Shown in pieces: positions 35,498 to 43,575 of a DNA stretch of 64,000 nucleotides. Under the pieces are notes generated by a model. That model was not told the DNA's origin. It worked only from the letters and a program-made list of their open reading frames with translations, and made no database searches. The DNA lies in assembly GCF_946482605.1 (NCBI RefSeq), contig NZ_CAMLSE010000042.1, positions 6,968 through 70,967 on the forward strand, written 5' to 3'. Numbering within the stretch: the stretch's first letter is position 1; each line of letters begins with the position of its first letter. This DNA is from an uncultured Dyadobacter sp. (GTDB lineage: Bacteria; Bacteroidota; Bacteroidia; Cytophagales; Spirosomataceae). A program made the translations under genes and the position numbers.

Positions 35498-35507
35498 TTT
35501 CAAACAG

Positions 35508-35849
35508 CTATTCCCAAGAAAGGTACAATCGTAAATAGTAAATACAGATAGCCAAAGCGAATACGAGTATAAGGAAGTGATTGATATCGACCAGCTGAAA
35601 TGAAAGCGCCTGATGTTCGTAAAGATTCGTGCTAATCAGCTTCAAAGCGTACCCCACCATCAGCGCAATATATGCGGAAGAAGATTTCAAAATCTTTACG
35701 CGCTCATCTTCTATTGCTTCTTTGCTTACGAATAGCATAAACAGTCCTGCCAGCAAAGGTATTTCGGAACCTTTTGACTCGTCGATAAAAAGTACCGCAA
35801 TACCGGCAAGCGTAAATAATATGGCCAGATACTTTAAAATCTTGTGCAT
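35508..35849 (-). CDS. Small polytopic membrane protein, partner of XRE regulator
   Basis: A 113-residue protein with about four hydrophobic helices (YLAILFTLAGIAVLF, IPLLAGLFMLFVS, AYIALMVGYALKLI, FLILVFALAICIYYLRLYL). The first lies directly after MHKILK and is probably retained as a membrane helix. It resembles the uncharacterised membrane partners of YozG-like regulators; no enzymatic or transport motif is visible. The downstream XRE gene follows after 10 bases, so the two form an operon. Confidence 0.8.
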   Translation of the reverse strand: MHKILKYLAILFTLAGIAVLFIDESKGSEIPLLAGLFMLFVSKEAIEDERVKILKSSSAYIALMVGYALKLISTNLYEHQALSFQLVDINHFLILVFALAICIYYLRLYLSWE

Positions 35850-36059
35850 GGCATTGTAAGTTTAATTGTCTAAAAGTACATTTTGTTTATCTAAAAGACA
35901 AATATACTTTACTTTTCATGACAACCTTCGCTCTCGATCGTCTTAATGTCTTTATAAAATTTCCTCCCGCTCCCTGATTTCAATGAAAGTGCTACGAAAT
36001 GAACGGCGAGTGATATAACTTTGTAATCAATATCACCTGATATACCAACTATCAAAGCT

Positions 36060-36434
36060 ATGGAACGCAGTCAAGCCGAGGAGGTAAAGGCATTGCAGGA
36101 CACGATTTATGTGATCGGAGGCAAGTGGAAACTTCCCATTATTAACTCGATATGCAACGGAAATAAACGTTTTCGCGAAATTGAAAGGAGTATTCCGGGT
36201 ATCACGACCCGTATGCTCTCGAGAGAACTGAAAGAAATGGAAATGAACAAACTGATCACCCGGACGGTGTACCCCGACTCCCCGGTGCTGGTAGAATACG
36301 AGTCGACACCCTATTGCAAGACTTTTGGCAACATTATCCTGGCCATGATCGATTGGGGTAAGGAACATAAAAAGTATATTACGACTGAACCATCAGCAGC
36401 GACAGCCGCTGCGATCGAGAAACCTGTTGTCTGA
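36060..36434 (+). CDS. HxlR-family transcriptional regulator
   Basis: A 124-residue winged-helix protein. Family signature: YVIGGKWKLPIINSICNGNKRF, REIERSIPGITTRMLSRELKEM, then VEYESTPYCKTFGNIILAMIDWG. Many HxlR proteins sense electrophiles through an N-terminal Cys just before the VIGGKWK motif. That Cys is absent here (ALQDTIYVIGG), so the sensing mode differs or uses the Cys in ICNGN or YCKTF. The next gene starts 11 bases downstream, giving a likely three-gene unit with the DUF1801 and XRE-membrane genes. Confidence 0.9.
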   Translation: MERSQAEEVKALQDTIYVIGGKWKLPIINSICNGNKRFREIERSIPGITTRMLSRELKEMEMNKLITRTVYPDSPVLVEYESTPYCKTFGNIILAMIDWGKEHKKYITTEPSAATAAAIEKPVV

Positions 36435-36445
36435 ACCAATCCGTC

Positions 36446-36850
36446 ATGTCCTCAGAACCAAAGAAAACCGCTGGCAAACCGCGCGCGCCCAGGATGAGCG
36501 ACGCAGAGCAGGTCGCCGAGTTTATGGCACGCCTGGAACATCCATTGAAAGCGGAAATCGAAGCTGCAAGGGCTATCATTAAGTCGGCCAGTCCCAGAAT
36601 AGCCGAGCGCATCAAATGGAATGCTCCCAGTTATTACACCTCTGCGGATCTGCTGACGTTCAACCCCCGCACCATCAAAAATGTGCAGATTGTGTTTCAT
36701 CACATCGCCATTACGGAAATCCGGTCGGAGCTGCTCGAAGGTGATTATAAGGATCGGCGGCTCGTCCATCTGAACGACATGGCGGATCTGGTTGCCAAGC
36801 GAGAGGAATTGGAGCGCGTGCTGCGCGAGTACGTCGATCTGGTTGGCTGA
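36446..36850 (+). CDS. DUF1801 (YdhG-like) domain protein
   Basis: A 134-residue protein of the DUF1801/YdhG-like family. Landmarks are LEHPLKAEIEAARAIIKSAS, PRIAERIKWNAPSYYTSADLL (the conserved WNxPSY block) and the C-terminal DLVAKREELERVLREYVDL. The family is widespread and resembles frataxin-type alpha-beta folds; its function is unknown. It is cytoplasmic, with no signal. It sits between an HxlR regulator (11 bases upstream) and an XRE-membrane protein (3 bases downstream). Confidence 0.85.
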   Translation: MSSEPKKTAGKPRAPRMSDAEQVAEFMARLEHPLKAEIEAARAIIKSASPRIAERIKWNAPSYYTSADLLTFNPRTIKNVQIVFHHIAITEIRSELLEGDYKDRRLVHLNDMADLVAKREELERVLREYVDLVG

Positions 36851-36853
36851 CAC

Positions 36854-37483
36854 ATGAAAACACCAAGTCCCCAGCGCATCGAACAAGCCATTCCGGAAGT
36901 CGGGATTGCAGGAATTGTAAGTCAGGCGAGAAAAAAGCGAGGACTAACGCAGGAAGAGCTGGCTGAACTAACGCATTTGACGGTACGGACCATACAGCGG
37001 ATCGAAAATGGCAAAACCACTCCCCGACCTTATACCCTACGGACCATTTCGACGGTCCTGAATATCCCGTTTGAAGACCTCAACGAACCGCATAACGCGC
37101 AAGCTCCTGATCCGATCACCGGAGACACCGACGCGACAAAGAGCATCCATGACCTGAGATTGCTTTGTCTGTCCTGTTTCAGCTATCTCGTTTTGCCGTT
37201 CATTCATTTTCTGTTGCCCCTCTTTTTATTAAGGAAGATGAAAGACCTGCCTCCGACCGCTCTGGCCTTTGGCCGACGGGTGCTCAGGACGCAAATCTAC
37301 TGGTTACTGGTGCTGCACCTGCTGCTTTTGCTCACTGTCGCCTACAATTTTTCAGTCGCCCCACGGCTCCCTGCCGGCTATGTTCTCCACTACCTGGTAC
37401 CTGTTTTCTTCATGTACTTCGCGAATGCATTATGGATCGGAAGAGCACTTATCCAATGTAAAAAGCTGATTCATAGCCTGTAA
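36854..37483 (+). CDS. XRE-type HTH protein with C-terminal membrane domain
   Basis: A 209-residue protein that joins an N-terminal Cro/C1-type HTH (GIVSQARKKRGLTQEELAEL, THLTVRTIQRIENGKTTP) to a membrane part with about three helices (LCLSCFSYLVLPFIHFLLPL, TQIYWLLVLHLLLLLTVAYN, YLVPVFFMYFANALWIG). The latter resembles the DUF4870-like Tic20-type membrane module. Such fusions tether a repressor to the membrane and are presumed to respond to a membrane signal. The start follows the DUF1801 stop by three bases, so translational coupling is likely. Confidence 0.85.
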   Translation: MKTPSPQRIEQAIPEVGIAGIVSQARKKRGLTQEELAELTHLTVRTIQRIENGKTTPRPYTLRTISTVLNIPFEDLNEPHNAQAPDPITGDTDATKSIHDLRLLCLSCFSYLVLPFIHFLLPLFLLRKMKDLPPTALAFGRRVLRTQIYWLLVLHLLLLLTVAYNFSVAPRLPAGYVLHYLVPVFFMYFANALWIGRALIQCKKLIHSL

Positions 37484-37603
37484 TAAAACACTCAAACGCG
37501 GTAATTATTAAATGTCGGGCAAAAGTCGGGCTTCTGGCCGGCTGTCCTTTGTGCATTGCGGCTACATTTGACTCATCTAGTCAAACCTTGAAGTCTGAAA
37601 GAA

Positions 37604-38569
37604 ATGAACGCACATCGGTGTCTTTTTTTGCTGATCGCATTGGGATCGGGAGTATGGATTAATCACGCCAGAGGCCAGCAGGCGCGCGGTCTGCCGGCCA
37701 ACCAGCTGGTGCTACCGGCGACTTCCCACACCATCGCATTTGAGTGGCAGGGCGACTCCCTCGGCACAAATTGGGAGCCGTATGCGGCGTTGCTGTTGCC
37801 CGTCCGGCTTCCCGGTTGCCCGCAGCAGTTGTATATGCAATTTGATTCAGGCTCTCCCTACTCCATGTTTTACCGGGAGACATTGCTGGGCATCGCCAAA
37901 GGCGCTATTCCGATGACGGACTCCGCACAGACATTGGAAAACTACACCTTCCATATAGGTACAATGCCGGTAACCGCAAAATCCATTGCCGTGAAGCAGT
38001 TTTCCGACCCCAGGGCACAATCCGGTTCCATCAACCCAATGGTGATCATCGGCACGATCGGGTCGGATTTCATGGAAAACAGAGTGATAATGATAGACTA
38101 TCCGCAGAAGCGGATTACCAATGGCGCCGAATTGCCTACTTCCCTGAAAGCGGAGCCGCTGATGTCGGAATTTTCTTTCCCGGGCAGGTCTGTACTTTTG
38201 CCCGCTATCATCCATGGAGCGGAGACAATGCTGTTCTTCGACACCGGTTCCAGCGCATTTGAGCTCCTGACCGACAAGGAGAACTTCGACCGGATGGCCA
38301 CGCCTGGTCTGTCACCGGTTCAATACCAGGTAACATCCTGGGACAAGATCCTGACCGCCCGAACCAGTCCAACCAGAGACAGTCTCACAATGGCATTTAC
38401 ACGAGTTCCCATTCGCCACGTCACCTACATGGAAGGTGCCAGCGCCGCCCAGATCAACCAGATGCGAAAACTGGGGATTGGCGGGATGACAGGCAATAAG
38501 TTATTCCTGCATCACAGGCTGTTACTGGATGTCCGAAACAAAAAATTTGCAGTTCTGGAACCTCAGTAA
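37604..38569 (+). CDS. Exported two-lobed aspartic-protease-like protein
   Basis: A 321-residue exported protein (signal MNAHRCLFLLIALGSGVWIN ending near ARG). Two aspartic-protease signatures are visible: MQFDSGSPYS with Asp81 and MLFFDTGSSAFEL with Asp213, each followed by a hydrophobic strand (VIIGTIGSDF in lobe 1; GIGGMTGNKLF in lobe 2). One chain therefore carries both catalytic-type aspartates, as in pepsin, where viral retropepsins need a dimer. The first has Ser, not Thr, in D-S-G, which is still active in some families. It is probably a periplasmic protease or a clan relative that has lost activity. Confidence 0.7.
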   Translation: MNAHRCLFLLIALGSGVWINHARGQQARGLPANQLVLPATSHTIAFEWQGDSLGTNWEPYAALLLPVRLPGCPQQLYMQFDSGSPYSMFYRETLLGIAKGAIPMTDSAQTLENYTFHIGTMPVTAKSIAVKQFSDPRAQSGSINPMVIIGTIGSDFMENRVIMIDYPQKRITNGAELPTSLKAEPLMSEFSFPGRSVLLPAIIHGAETMLFFDTGSSAFELLTDKENFDRMATPGLSPVQYQVTSWDKILTARTSPTRDSLTMAFTRVPIRHVTYMEGASAAQINQMRKLGIGGMTGNKLFLHHRLLLDVRNKKFAVLEPQ

Positions 38570-39142
38570 CTTTCTGTCGCCCCACGCTTACTCCTATACG
38601 CTTGCGCATCGGCCCGCATATGCGCAAGCGATTAAGATCGTGCAAGCTTATTCGCGAATCGTCGGCGTCCGGAAAGGAACCGACGCCGGTACGGCACAAT
38701 TTGCTCAGTTCTACCAACATTGCATGCCTAACGGCATTTCCGAGCTCTCCTGTATACCGACCATGCCTTAAAAGGCCTACCAATATTGCATGCCTAACGG
38801 CATTTTTTAGCTACTAAGACAAAACATTTCGCCCGTTGCACCACCTACAAAATCGCGTAGCGATGTAATATCGGTAGTACAACATTTCTCGCACCATTCC
38901 AAAATCCCGTAGGGATGCAACGACAAAGCACTTCAATCGGCCCGTTGTGAGTGCCAACCCATTGAATTTGGCTTATTGCCCTACCCACAAAATCGCGTAG
39001 CGATGTAATATCGGTAGCACAACATTTCCCGCGTAATTCTAAAATCCCGTTAGGGATGCAACGAAAAAGCATTACAATCGGCGCAATGTGAACCACATCC
39101 TATTAAAAACGATCGCTGCTTGTCAAAATCAATGCATTAATT
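38570..39142. repeat. Cluster of REP-like palindromic repeats
   Basis: A 573-base gene-free stretch. Two units of ACCAAyATTGCATGCCTAACGGCATTT lie at about 38712 and 38779. Two longer tandem units run at about 38847-38942 and 38991-39083, each with AAATCGCGTAGCGATGTAATATCGGTAG and, some 30 bases on, AAATCCCGT(T)AGGGATGCAACGA. All share a short palindrome (GCCGTTAGGC, TCGCGTAGCGA, CCCGTAGGG) with a conserved flank, the form of REP elements mobilised by RAYT-type transposases. No transposase gene is present. Confidence 0.75.
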
Positions 39143-39595
39143 TTACAACACCTTTTCGAAACAAACACTGTTTTCGATCCCTACATATTGCCCGTAATTA
39201 GGCGTCCGGGCATAGCCGTTTTTCTCATACAATGCGATGGCCTCCGGCTGCCTTTTACCCGTTTCAAGTACGCATTTCCGGTAACCCATTTCCTTCGCCC
39301 AGCGTTCCAGTTCGCTCAGGACATGTGTCGCGATACCCTTTTTACGGCCGTCAGGAGCCACGTACATGCGTTTTACTTCCATCGCCCCGTTATCGAATGC
39401 TTTGATGGCCCCGCAGCCGACAGGCTTTTCCTCCACATAACATACCACCGCGTGCCGGATCTTGTCTATCTTATTGAATTGGGAATAAAATGAATGGTCG
39501 GCACCATCACGCTCTGCGAGATCGGCGTCCAACAGCCTCACCATAGCCTGAAAATCGGGGTCGTCAGAATCAGTTCTTTGAATATAAATGCCCAT
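39143..39595 (-). CDS. GNAT-family N-acetyltransferase
   Basis: A 150-residue GNAT acetyltransferase. Acetyl-CoA-binding motif A is clear: MEVKRMYVAPDGRKKGIATH, with the pyrophosphate loop DGRKKGIA, followed by LSELERWAKEMGYRKCVLET and the motif B end ALYEKNGYARTPNYGQY. It is cytoplasmic. Close relatives are annotated only as general acetyltransferases acting on small molecules or amines, and the substrate cannot be inferred. It is a single gene convergent with nothing close by, bordered on its left by REP-like repeats. Confidence 0.9.
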   Translation of the reverse strand: MGIYIQRTDSDDPDFQAMVRLLDADLAERDGADHSFYSQFNKIDKIRHAVVCYVEEKPVGCGAIKAFDNGAMEVKRMYVAPDGRKKGIATHVLSELERWAKEMGYRKCVLETGKRQPEAIALYEKNGYARTPNYGQYVGIENSVCFEKVL

Positions 39596-39773
39596 GCCGT
39601 CGCTTTTTTCTCATTAAATACAACCAAATATAGACTTTGGAATGCATGCTTGCAATCTTACGGGATCGTTTGCTACTACTATGTAACCCCATTTACATTT
39701 CCTTCAAATCACCTATCTTGTGTGCCCGGAAGCCGGACTTTCAGCTACAAAAACCGGATAAAACTTTAAAGCC

Positions 39774-40559
39774 ATGACAATCAGAGATTTGTTTTACAGC
39801 CATGAAGGCAACCTCATTCACAAATGGGACCACTATTTTGATATTTATGAAAAACACTTTTCGCAATACCGCGGCAAGAAGGTAAATATGCTCGAAATAG
39901 GCATCTCGCACGGGGGCTCGCTGCAATTGTGGAAGAAGTTCTTTGGTCCTGATGCGCACATCTACGCCATTGACATTAATCCGGATTGTAAAAAACTAGA
40001 AGAAGAGAATACGACCATCTTTATCGGCTCGCAAAGTGATAAGGGATTTCTTGAAAATGTAATGGCACAATTGCCCGAACTCGATATTATTCTCGACGAT
40101 GGCGGACATACGATGATGCAGCAGCTCGTCTCGTTCGAAACACTTTACCTGAAAGTGAAAGAAGGCGGACTCTACGCAGTAGAAGATACGCACACCTCCT
40201 ACTGGACGGAATTTCACGGCGGCCTGAGGAAGCCGGGCACATTCATCGAGTACTCCAAAGGGCTCGTAGACAAGCTTTACGAACACCATATTCACGACAA
40301 AAGCGCCATTACTTTCGACGAGATATCCCGCCATATCAACAGCATTGCCTTTTACGACAGTGTGGTGATTTTTGAAAAAGCAAAACGCCCGGGGCCGTTT
40401 CATAAGCAGGTAGGGACCAAAACAATCACTCCCTACGAGCCTACGGAATTAAAGAAAGAATCGCTTCTGGACTCGCTCAAAGCCATGTTCAGGAAGAAGG
40501 AAAGACATAGCTTTGAGATCAACGACGGCGGATTTGTAAATAAACAGGCTAAGGATTAA
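39774..40559 (+). CDS. Class I SAM-dependent methyltransferase (sugar O-methyltransferase-like)
   Basis: A 261-residue Rossmann methyltransferase. SAM motif I is MLEIGISHGGSLQLWKKFFG and motif II is IYAIDINPDCKKLE. The metal- or catalysis-linked LDIILDDGGHTMMQQLVSF and GGLYAVEDTHTSYW blocks match the MycE / rhamnosyl O-methyltransferase-like group that methylates sugar hydroxyls with Mg2+. In Bacteroidota such genes often decorate surface glycans, but the neighbours here (GNAT, sugar-acid MFS) give no pathway. Its stop overlaps that of the convergent MFS gene by four bases. Confidence 0.87.
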   Translation: MTIRDLFYSHEGNLIHKWDHYFDIYEKHFSQYRGKKVNMLEIGISHGGSLQLWKKFFGPDAHIYAIDINPDCKKLEEENTTIFIGSQSDKGFLENVMAQLPELDIILDDGGHTMMQQLVSFETLYLKVKEGGLYAVEDTHTSYWTEFHGGLRKPGTFIEYSKGLVDKLYEHHIHDKSAITFDEISRHINSIAFYDSVVIFEKAKRPGPFHKQVGTKTITPYEPTELKKESLLDSLKAMFRKKERHSFEINDGGFVNKQAKD

Positions 40560-41851
40560 CGCAGCTCATCGAGCTCCACCACTTTGGGTGTCCTGGTGAG
40601 CCAGTGAATGATCAGCCAGGCTACGAGATAGGTAAAACCGCAAATCGTGAAAATAATGTTGTATCCCGCCTGAATGTTTCCTACTGCCTTATAGGTGTCC
40701 AGCAGATCGCCGATCAGGATCGGGAACAGGATACCGCCAACAGCCCCGGCCATGCCGCCAATGCCTACCACGGAACTGACGGCCTGTTTGGGAAAAAGGT
40801 CGGAAGGTAGGGTAAACACATTGGTCGCCCAGGCCTGATGCAACGCCACGGCAAGACTAATGAGCCCGACGGCCATCCATACCCCGGAAGAAAACTGGAT
40901 AAGGATCACGGACAGTTCACAGAACGCCAGCACAAGCAGTACGGTCTTGCGCGCTTTGAGGGTCGGCCACCCTTTTTTGATCAGCCAGGAAGACAGGTAG
41001 CCACCGCCAATGCTGCCCACTGTGGTAGCGGTGTAAATCAACATCAGTTCCAGGCTTGGCTTTTTAAGATCCAGGTTGAAAGTGGAGGCGAAGTACGACG
41101 GCAGCCAAAAGAGGAAAAACCAGTAAATGGGATCGATAAGGCCTTTACCTGTAATGTACGCCCAGGTTTGCGGAAATGTAAACAGTTTGAGCCATTTCAC
41201 GGGCTGCTTTTCAGCCGCATTCTCGTCCCGGTCCTGCCCGCTGACAATGTATTCCAGTTCTTCGGCGGTAATGCGCTTTTGTTTCGCCGGTATGTCATAA
41301 AACACCAGCCAGAACACCAGCCACACAAAACCCAGGGCGCCGGTGATCCAGAACACTTCCTGCCACCCATAACGACTTAAAATCCAGGGCACCAGCAGTA
41401 AGGCCACGACCACCCCGACGCTGGTTCCGGCATTGAACAGCCCGGTAGCCAACGCCCGTTCTTTTTTAGGAAACCATTCTGCGACCGTTTTGACAGCCGC
41501 CGGATAATTGCCTGCCTCTCCCAGCCCCAGCCCGACACGTGCCACCCCGAATCCGAACGCGCTGCGTGCCACCGCGTGCAGCATGCCGGCGACACTCCAG
41601 AAGACGATCGTAAAAGAATAGCCGGCCTTCGTTCCGATCTTGTCGATGAGCCAGCCGAACACCAGCAAACCCACGGCATAGGCAGCCGTAAATGCCATCA
41701 CAATGCGCGCAAAATCAGTTTCCGTCCACACAAATTCCTTTTCCAGAATGGGTTTCAGCAAGCCGATGATCTGCCTGTCGAGGTAATTGATGGTCGTAGC
41801 GAGAAAGAGCAGGACCACGATGATCCAGCGGTAATTCTTGATTTTACCCAT
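40556..41851 (-). CDS. MFS sugar-acid transporter (ExuT/anion:cation symporter type)
   Basis: A 431-residue, 12-helix major facilitator of the anion:cation symporter group, which contains hexuronate, galactonate and glucarate transporters. Landmarks are INYLDRQIIGLLKPILEKEF near helix 1, the VFGWLIDKIGTKAGYSF loop, GLGEAGNYPAAVKTVAEWFP (strongly conserved in ExuT/DgoT relatives) and ATGLFNAGTSVGVVVA. It lies two bases after the aldolase gene in a galactonate-type operon, so the likely cargo is galactonate or 2-keto-3-deoxygalactonate. It is the last gene of the minus-strand cluster, and its end overlaps the convergent methyltransferase stop. Confidence 0.93.
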   Translation of the reverse strand: MGKIKNYRWIIVVLLFLATTINYLDRQIIGLLKPILEKEFVWTETDFARIVMAFTAAYAVGLLVFGWLIDKIGTKAGYSFTIVFWSVAGMLHAVARSAFGFGVARVGLGLGEAGNYPAAVKTVAEWFPKKERALATGLFNAGTSVGVVVALLLVPWILSRYGWQEVFWITGALGFVWLVFWLVFYDIPAKQKRITAEELEYIVSGQDRDENAAEKQPVKWLKLFTFPQTWAYITGKGLIDPIYWFFLFWLPSYFASTFNLDLKKPSLELMLIYTATTVGSIGGGYLSSWLIKKGWPTLKARKTVLLVLAFCELSVILIQFSSGVWMAVGLISLAVALHQAWATNVFTLPSDLFPKQAVSSVVGIGGMAGAVGGILFPILIGDLLDTYKAVGNIQAGYNIIFTICGFTYLVAWLIIHWLTRTPKVVELDELR

Positions 41852-41853
41852 TT

Positions 41854-42489
41854 CTAAGCAAGTTTTTGTGCGAATTGGAGGAAATGTGCTTTCAGGCCAT
41901 CCCAGTCTTTCTCCTGGATCAGTTTCTTGTCAAACAGCTGCCCGCCGACACCCAGTCCATTGGCACCTGCTTTGAGAAATGCCGACATGTTTTCCAGGCC
42001 GACGCCGCCGGTTGGCAGTAATTTGAGCTGGTTCATCGGCGCTTTCAGGTCTTTGATATACTCCGGCCCCAGGGAGGTAGCCGGGTAAATTTTGACCATC
42101 GACGCACCCATTGTCCAGGCATTGTAAATTTCAGTAGGTGTAAATGCCCCCGGGAAAACCGGAATACCTTTTTTGACACAGGATTTAATGACCTTTTTAC
42201 TGATCACGGGCGTGACGATGAATTGTGCCCCGGCCTCGAGTGCCGCTTCCAGGTCGTCTTTGGTACAAACGGTGCCCGCTCCGATATTCAATCCGTAATG
42301 CTCGCTTTCGAGGGCATAGCGGATGATGTCGCTCGCTCCCGGGGTGTTCATGGTGATTTCGACGGTCGTCAGTCCGGCTTCCCGGTAAATGGGAAGAATG
42401 CGCTTGACATCTTCCGGTGAAATATTACGGATAATGCCGACCAGCGGCGCTTTGTTAAACAGCTCCCATGAAAATGTACGCTCACTCAT
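41854..42489 (-). CDS. KDPG/KDPGal aldolase
   Basis: A 211-residue class I aldolase of the Eda/DgoA type. It cleaves 2-keto-3-deoxy-6-phosphogluconate or its galactonate epimer to pyruvate and glyceraldehyde 3-phosphate. The Schiff-base lysine is Lys133 in ASMVKIYPA and the acid-base Glu is Glu44 in TTVEITMNTPG. Other conserved parts are NIGAGTVCTKDD, GAQFIVTPVIS, FPGAFTPTEI and LLPTGGVGLENM. The start overlaps the stop of the kinase gene by four bases (ATGA), so translation is coupled. With DgoK directly upstream, the galactonate isomer is the more probable substrate. Confidence 0.94.
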   Translation of the reverse strand: MSERTFSWELFNKAPLVGIIRNISPEDVKRILPIYREAGLTTVEITMNTPGASDIIRYALESEHYGLNIGAGTVCTKDDLEAALEAGAQFIVTPVISKKVIKSCVKKGIPVFPGAFTPTEIYNAWTMGASMVKIYPATSLGPEYIKDLKAPMNQLKLLPTGGVGLENMSAFLKAGANGLGVGGQLFDKKLIQEKDWDGLKAHFLQFAQKLA

Positions 42490-43493
42490 AAATTTGTTCT
42501 ATTCAATGTTAAATTCTGGTTCTCAAATATGCGGATATGCCCGACCGTCGCTGCCCTGTCCACGATCCCCGATGGAAGAATCGTTGCCCGGCCGGCCAGG
42601 TTCAGTGTTTCGATGGCTGCCTGATACAAATGGTACAGGTTATGGCCCCCGCAGAGGACGAGGTGCGCATTGGTTTCCTTCGTCAGGTCGCGGATTTCAT
42701 AGCCGATCAGCAGCCCGCTCAGGAACATGCCATTTTGCCTCTTATCTAATAAATCAAAAAGCTGGTTAGTTCTTACTGTAAATAATGCATTTAAAATATT
42801 GCCCGAACCCGATTCGCGCAGACCCGCACGGAACGCATCCCGTGCCTCCGCCGTAAAATCGGCCTGCTGAATAGGTTCGATAGAATCTTTGAGGATGCTG
42901 TGATATGCCATGAGATTGAACACTTCGCCGGTCATGAACGTCTTAAAATCCACCAGTCGGCCGTCCCGGACAAACATATGTTTCGAATGCGTTCCGGGAA
43001 AGATGAAAACGGCGTCTCGCCCCGAAAGGTCCATCGCGGCACCTAGGCCGATCAGCTGGGTTTCCTCGCCCCGCATCACATCATGATCACTTTTTACCCC
43101 CGAAACCAGCATCATTTCATGTGCAAAACCTTCCTCTTCCCCAAAGTACCCGACATGCACGTGGCTTCCGTCGAGCGCAAAAGGCAAACTCGCGTAAGGC
43201 AGTTCCTTCATGCCGATGGAAGATGACGCCATGCCCGAAAGCACGATAGGGACACCAGTGGTATCTACACCTGTCTGCTGGCCGAGCACCGCGATATGTT
43301 TGGCCAGGATATCTTTAAAAAAGACATCCCGCGCTACTCCCCGGGCGATGTCCGCTTCTTTCCATGCATTATAGGCCGTCCCGATCCCGCCGGGGGAAGT
43401 AACTTCACCCGCAACCTCATGGTCCTTCACATGCACCAGTCTTAATCTAAATGAGGACGTTCCCCAGTCACAGCTCAGCAGGTACTTTTTCAT
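42486..43493 (-). CDS. dgoK: 2-dehydro-3-deoxygalactonokinase
   Basis: A 335-residue DgoK-type kinase that phosphorylates 2-keto-3-deoxygalactonate at C6. The N-terminal phosphate loop is CDWGTSSFRLRLV, followed by the typical PIVLSGMASSSIGMKELPYA, VSGVKSDHDVMRGEETQLIG and FIFPGTHSKHMFVRDGRL; the C-terminal glycine-rich nucleotide site is LVLCGGHNLYHLY. The length is a little above the E. coli enzyme. It overlaps the aldolase gene by four bases and comes 82 bases after the PQQ dehydrogenase, in a run of galactonate-pathway genes. Confidence 0.93.
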   Translation of the reverse strand: MKKYLLSCDWGTSSFRLRLVHVKDHEVAGEVTSPGGIGTAYNAWKEADIARGVARDVFFKDILAKHIAVLGQQTGVDTTGVPIVLSGMASSSIGMKELPYASLPFALDGSHVHVGYFGEEEGFAHEMMLVSGVKSDHDVMRGEETQLIGLGAAMDLSGRDAVFIFPGTHSKHMFVRDGRLVDFKTFMTGEVFNLMAYHSILKDSIEPIQQADFTAEARDAFRAGLRESGSGNILNALFTVRTNQLFDLLDKRQNGMFLSGLLIGYEIRDLTKETNAHLVLCGGHNLYHLYQAAIETLNLAGRATILPSGIVDRAATVGHIRIFENQNLTLNRTNL

Positions 43494-43575
43494 CGTTTTA
43501 AACTTTTTACTCAGTTAGGGGCCGGGAACCGAAGCTCCTGGCTGGAAAATGGACGTTCCTGCCGCACTTTCTTTG

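Noticed and set aside
38711..39083. CRISPR array
   Set aside because: Repeat units are palindromic, of several types and unevenly spaced with similar spacers; no cas gene is present. They fit REP-like elements.
42846..43564. LacI half-site-like TTAAAACG sequences before the dgoK, ManD-like and SusD starts counted as operators
   Set aside because: They share the CG and one arm, but the second arm or the spacing does not match, and the sequence is AT-rich near start codons in general.
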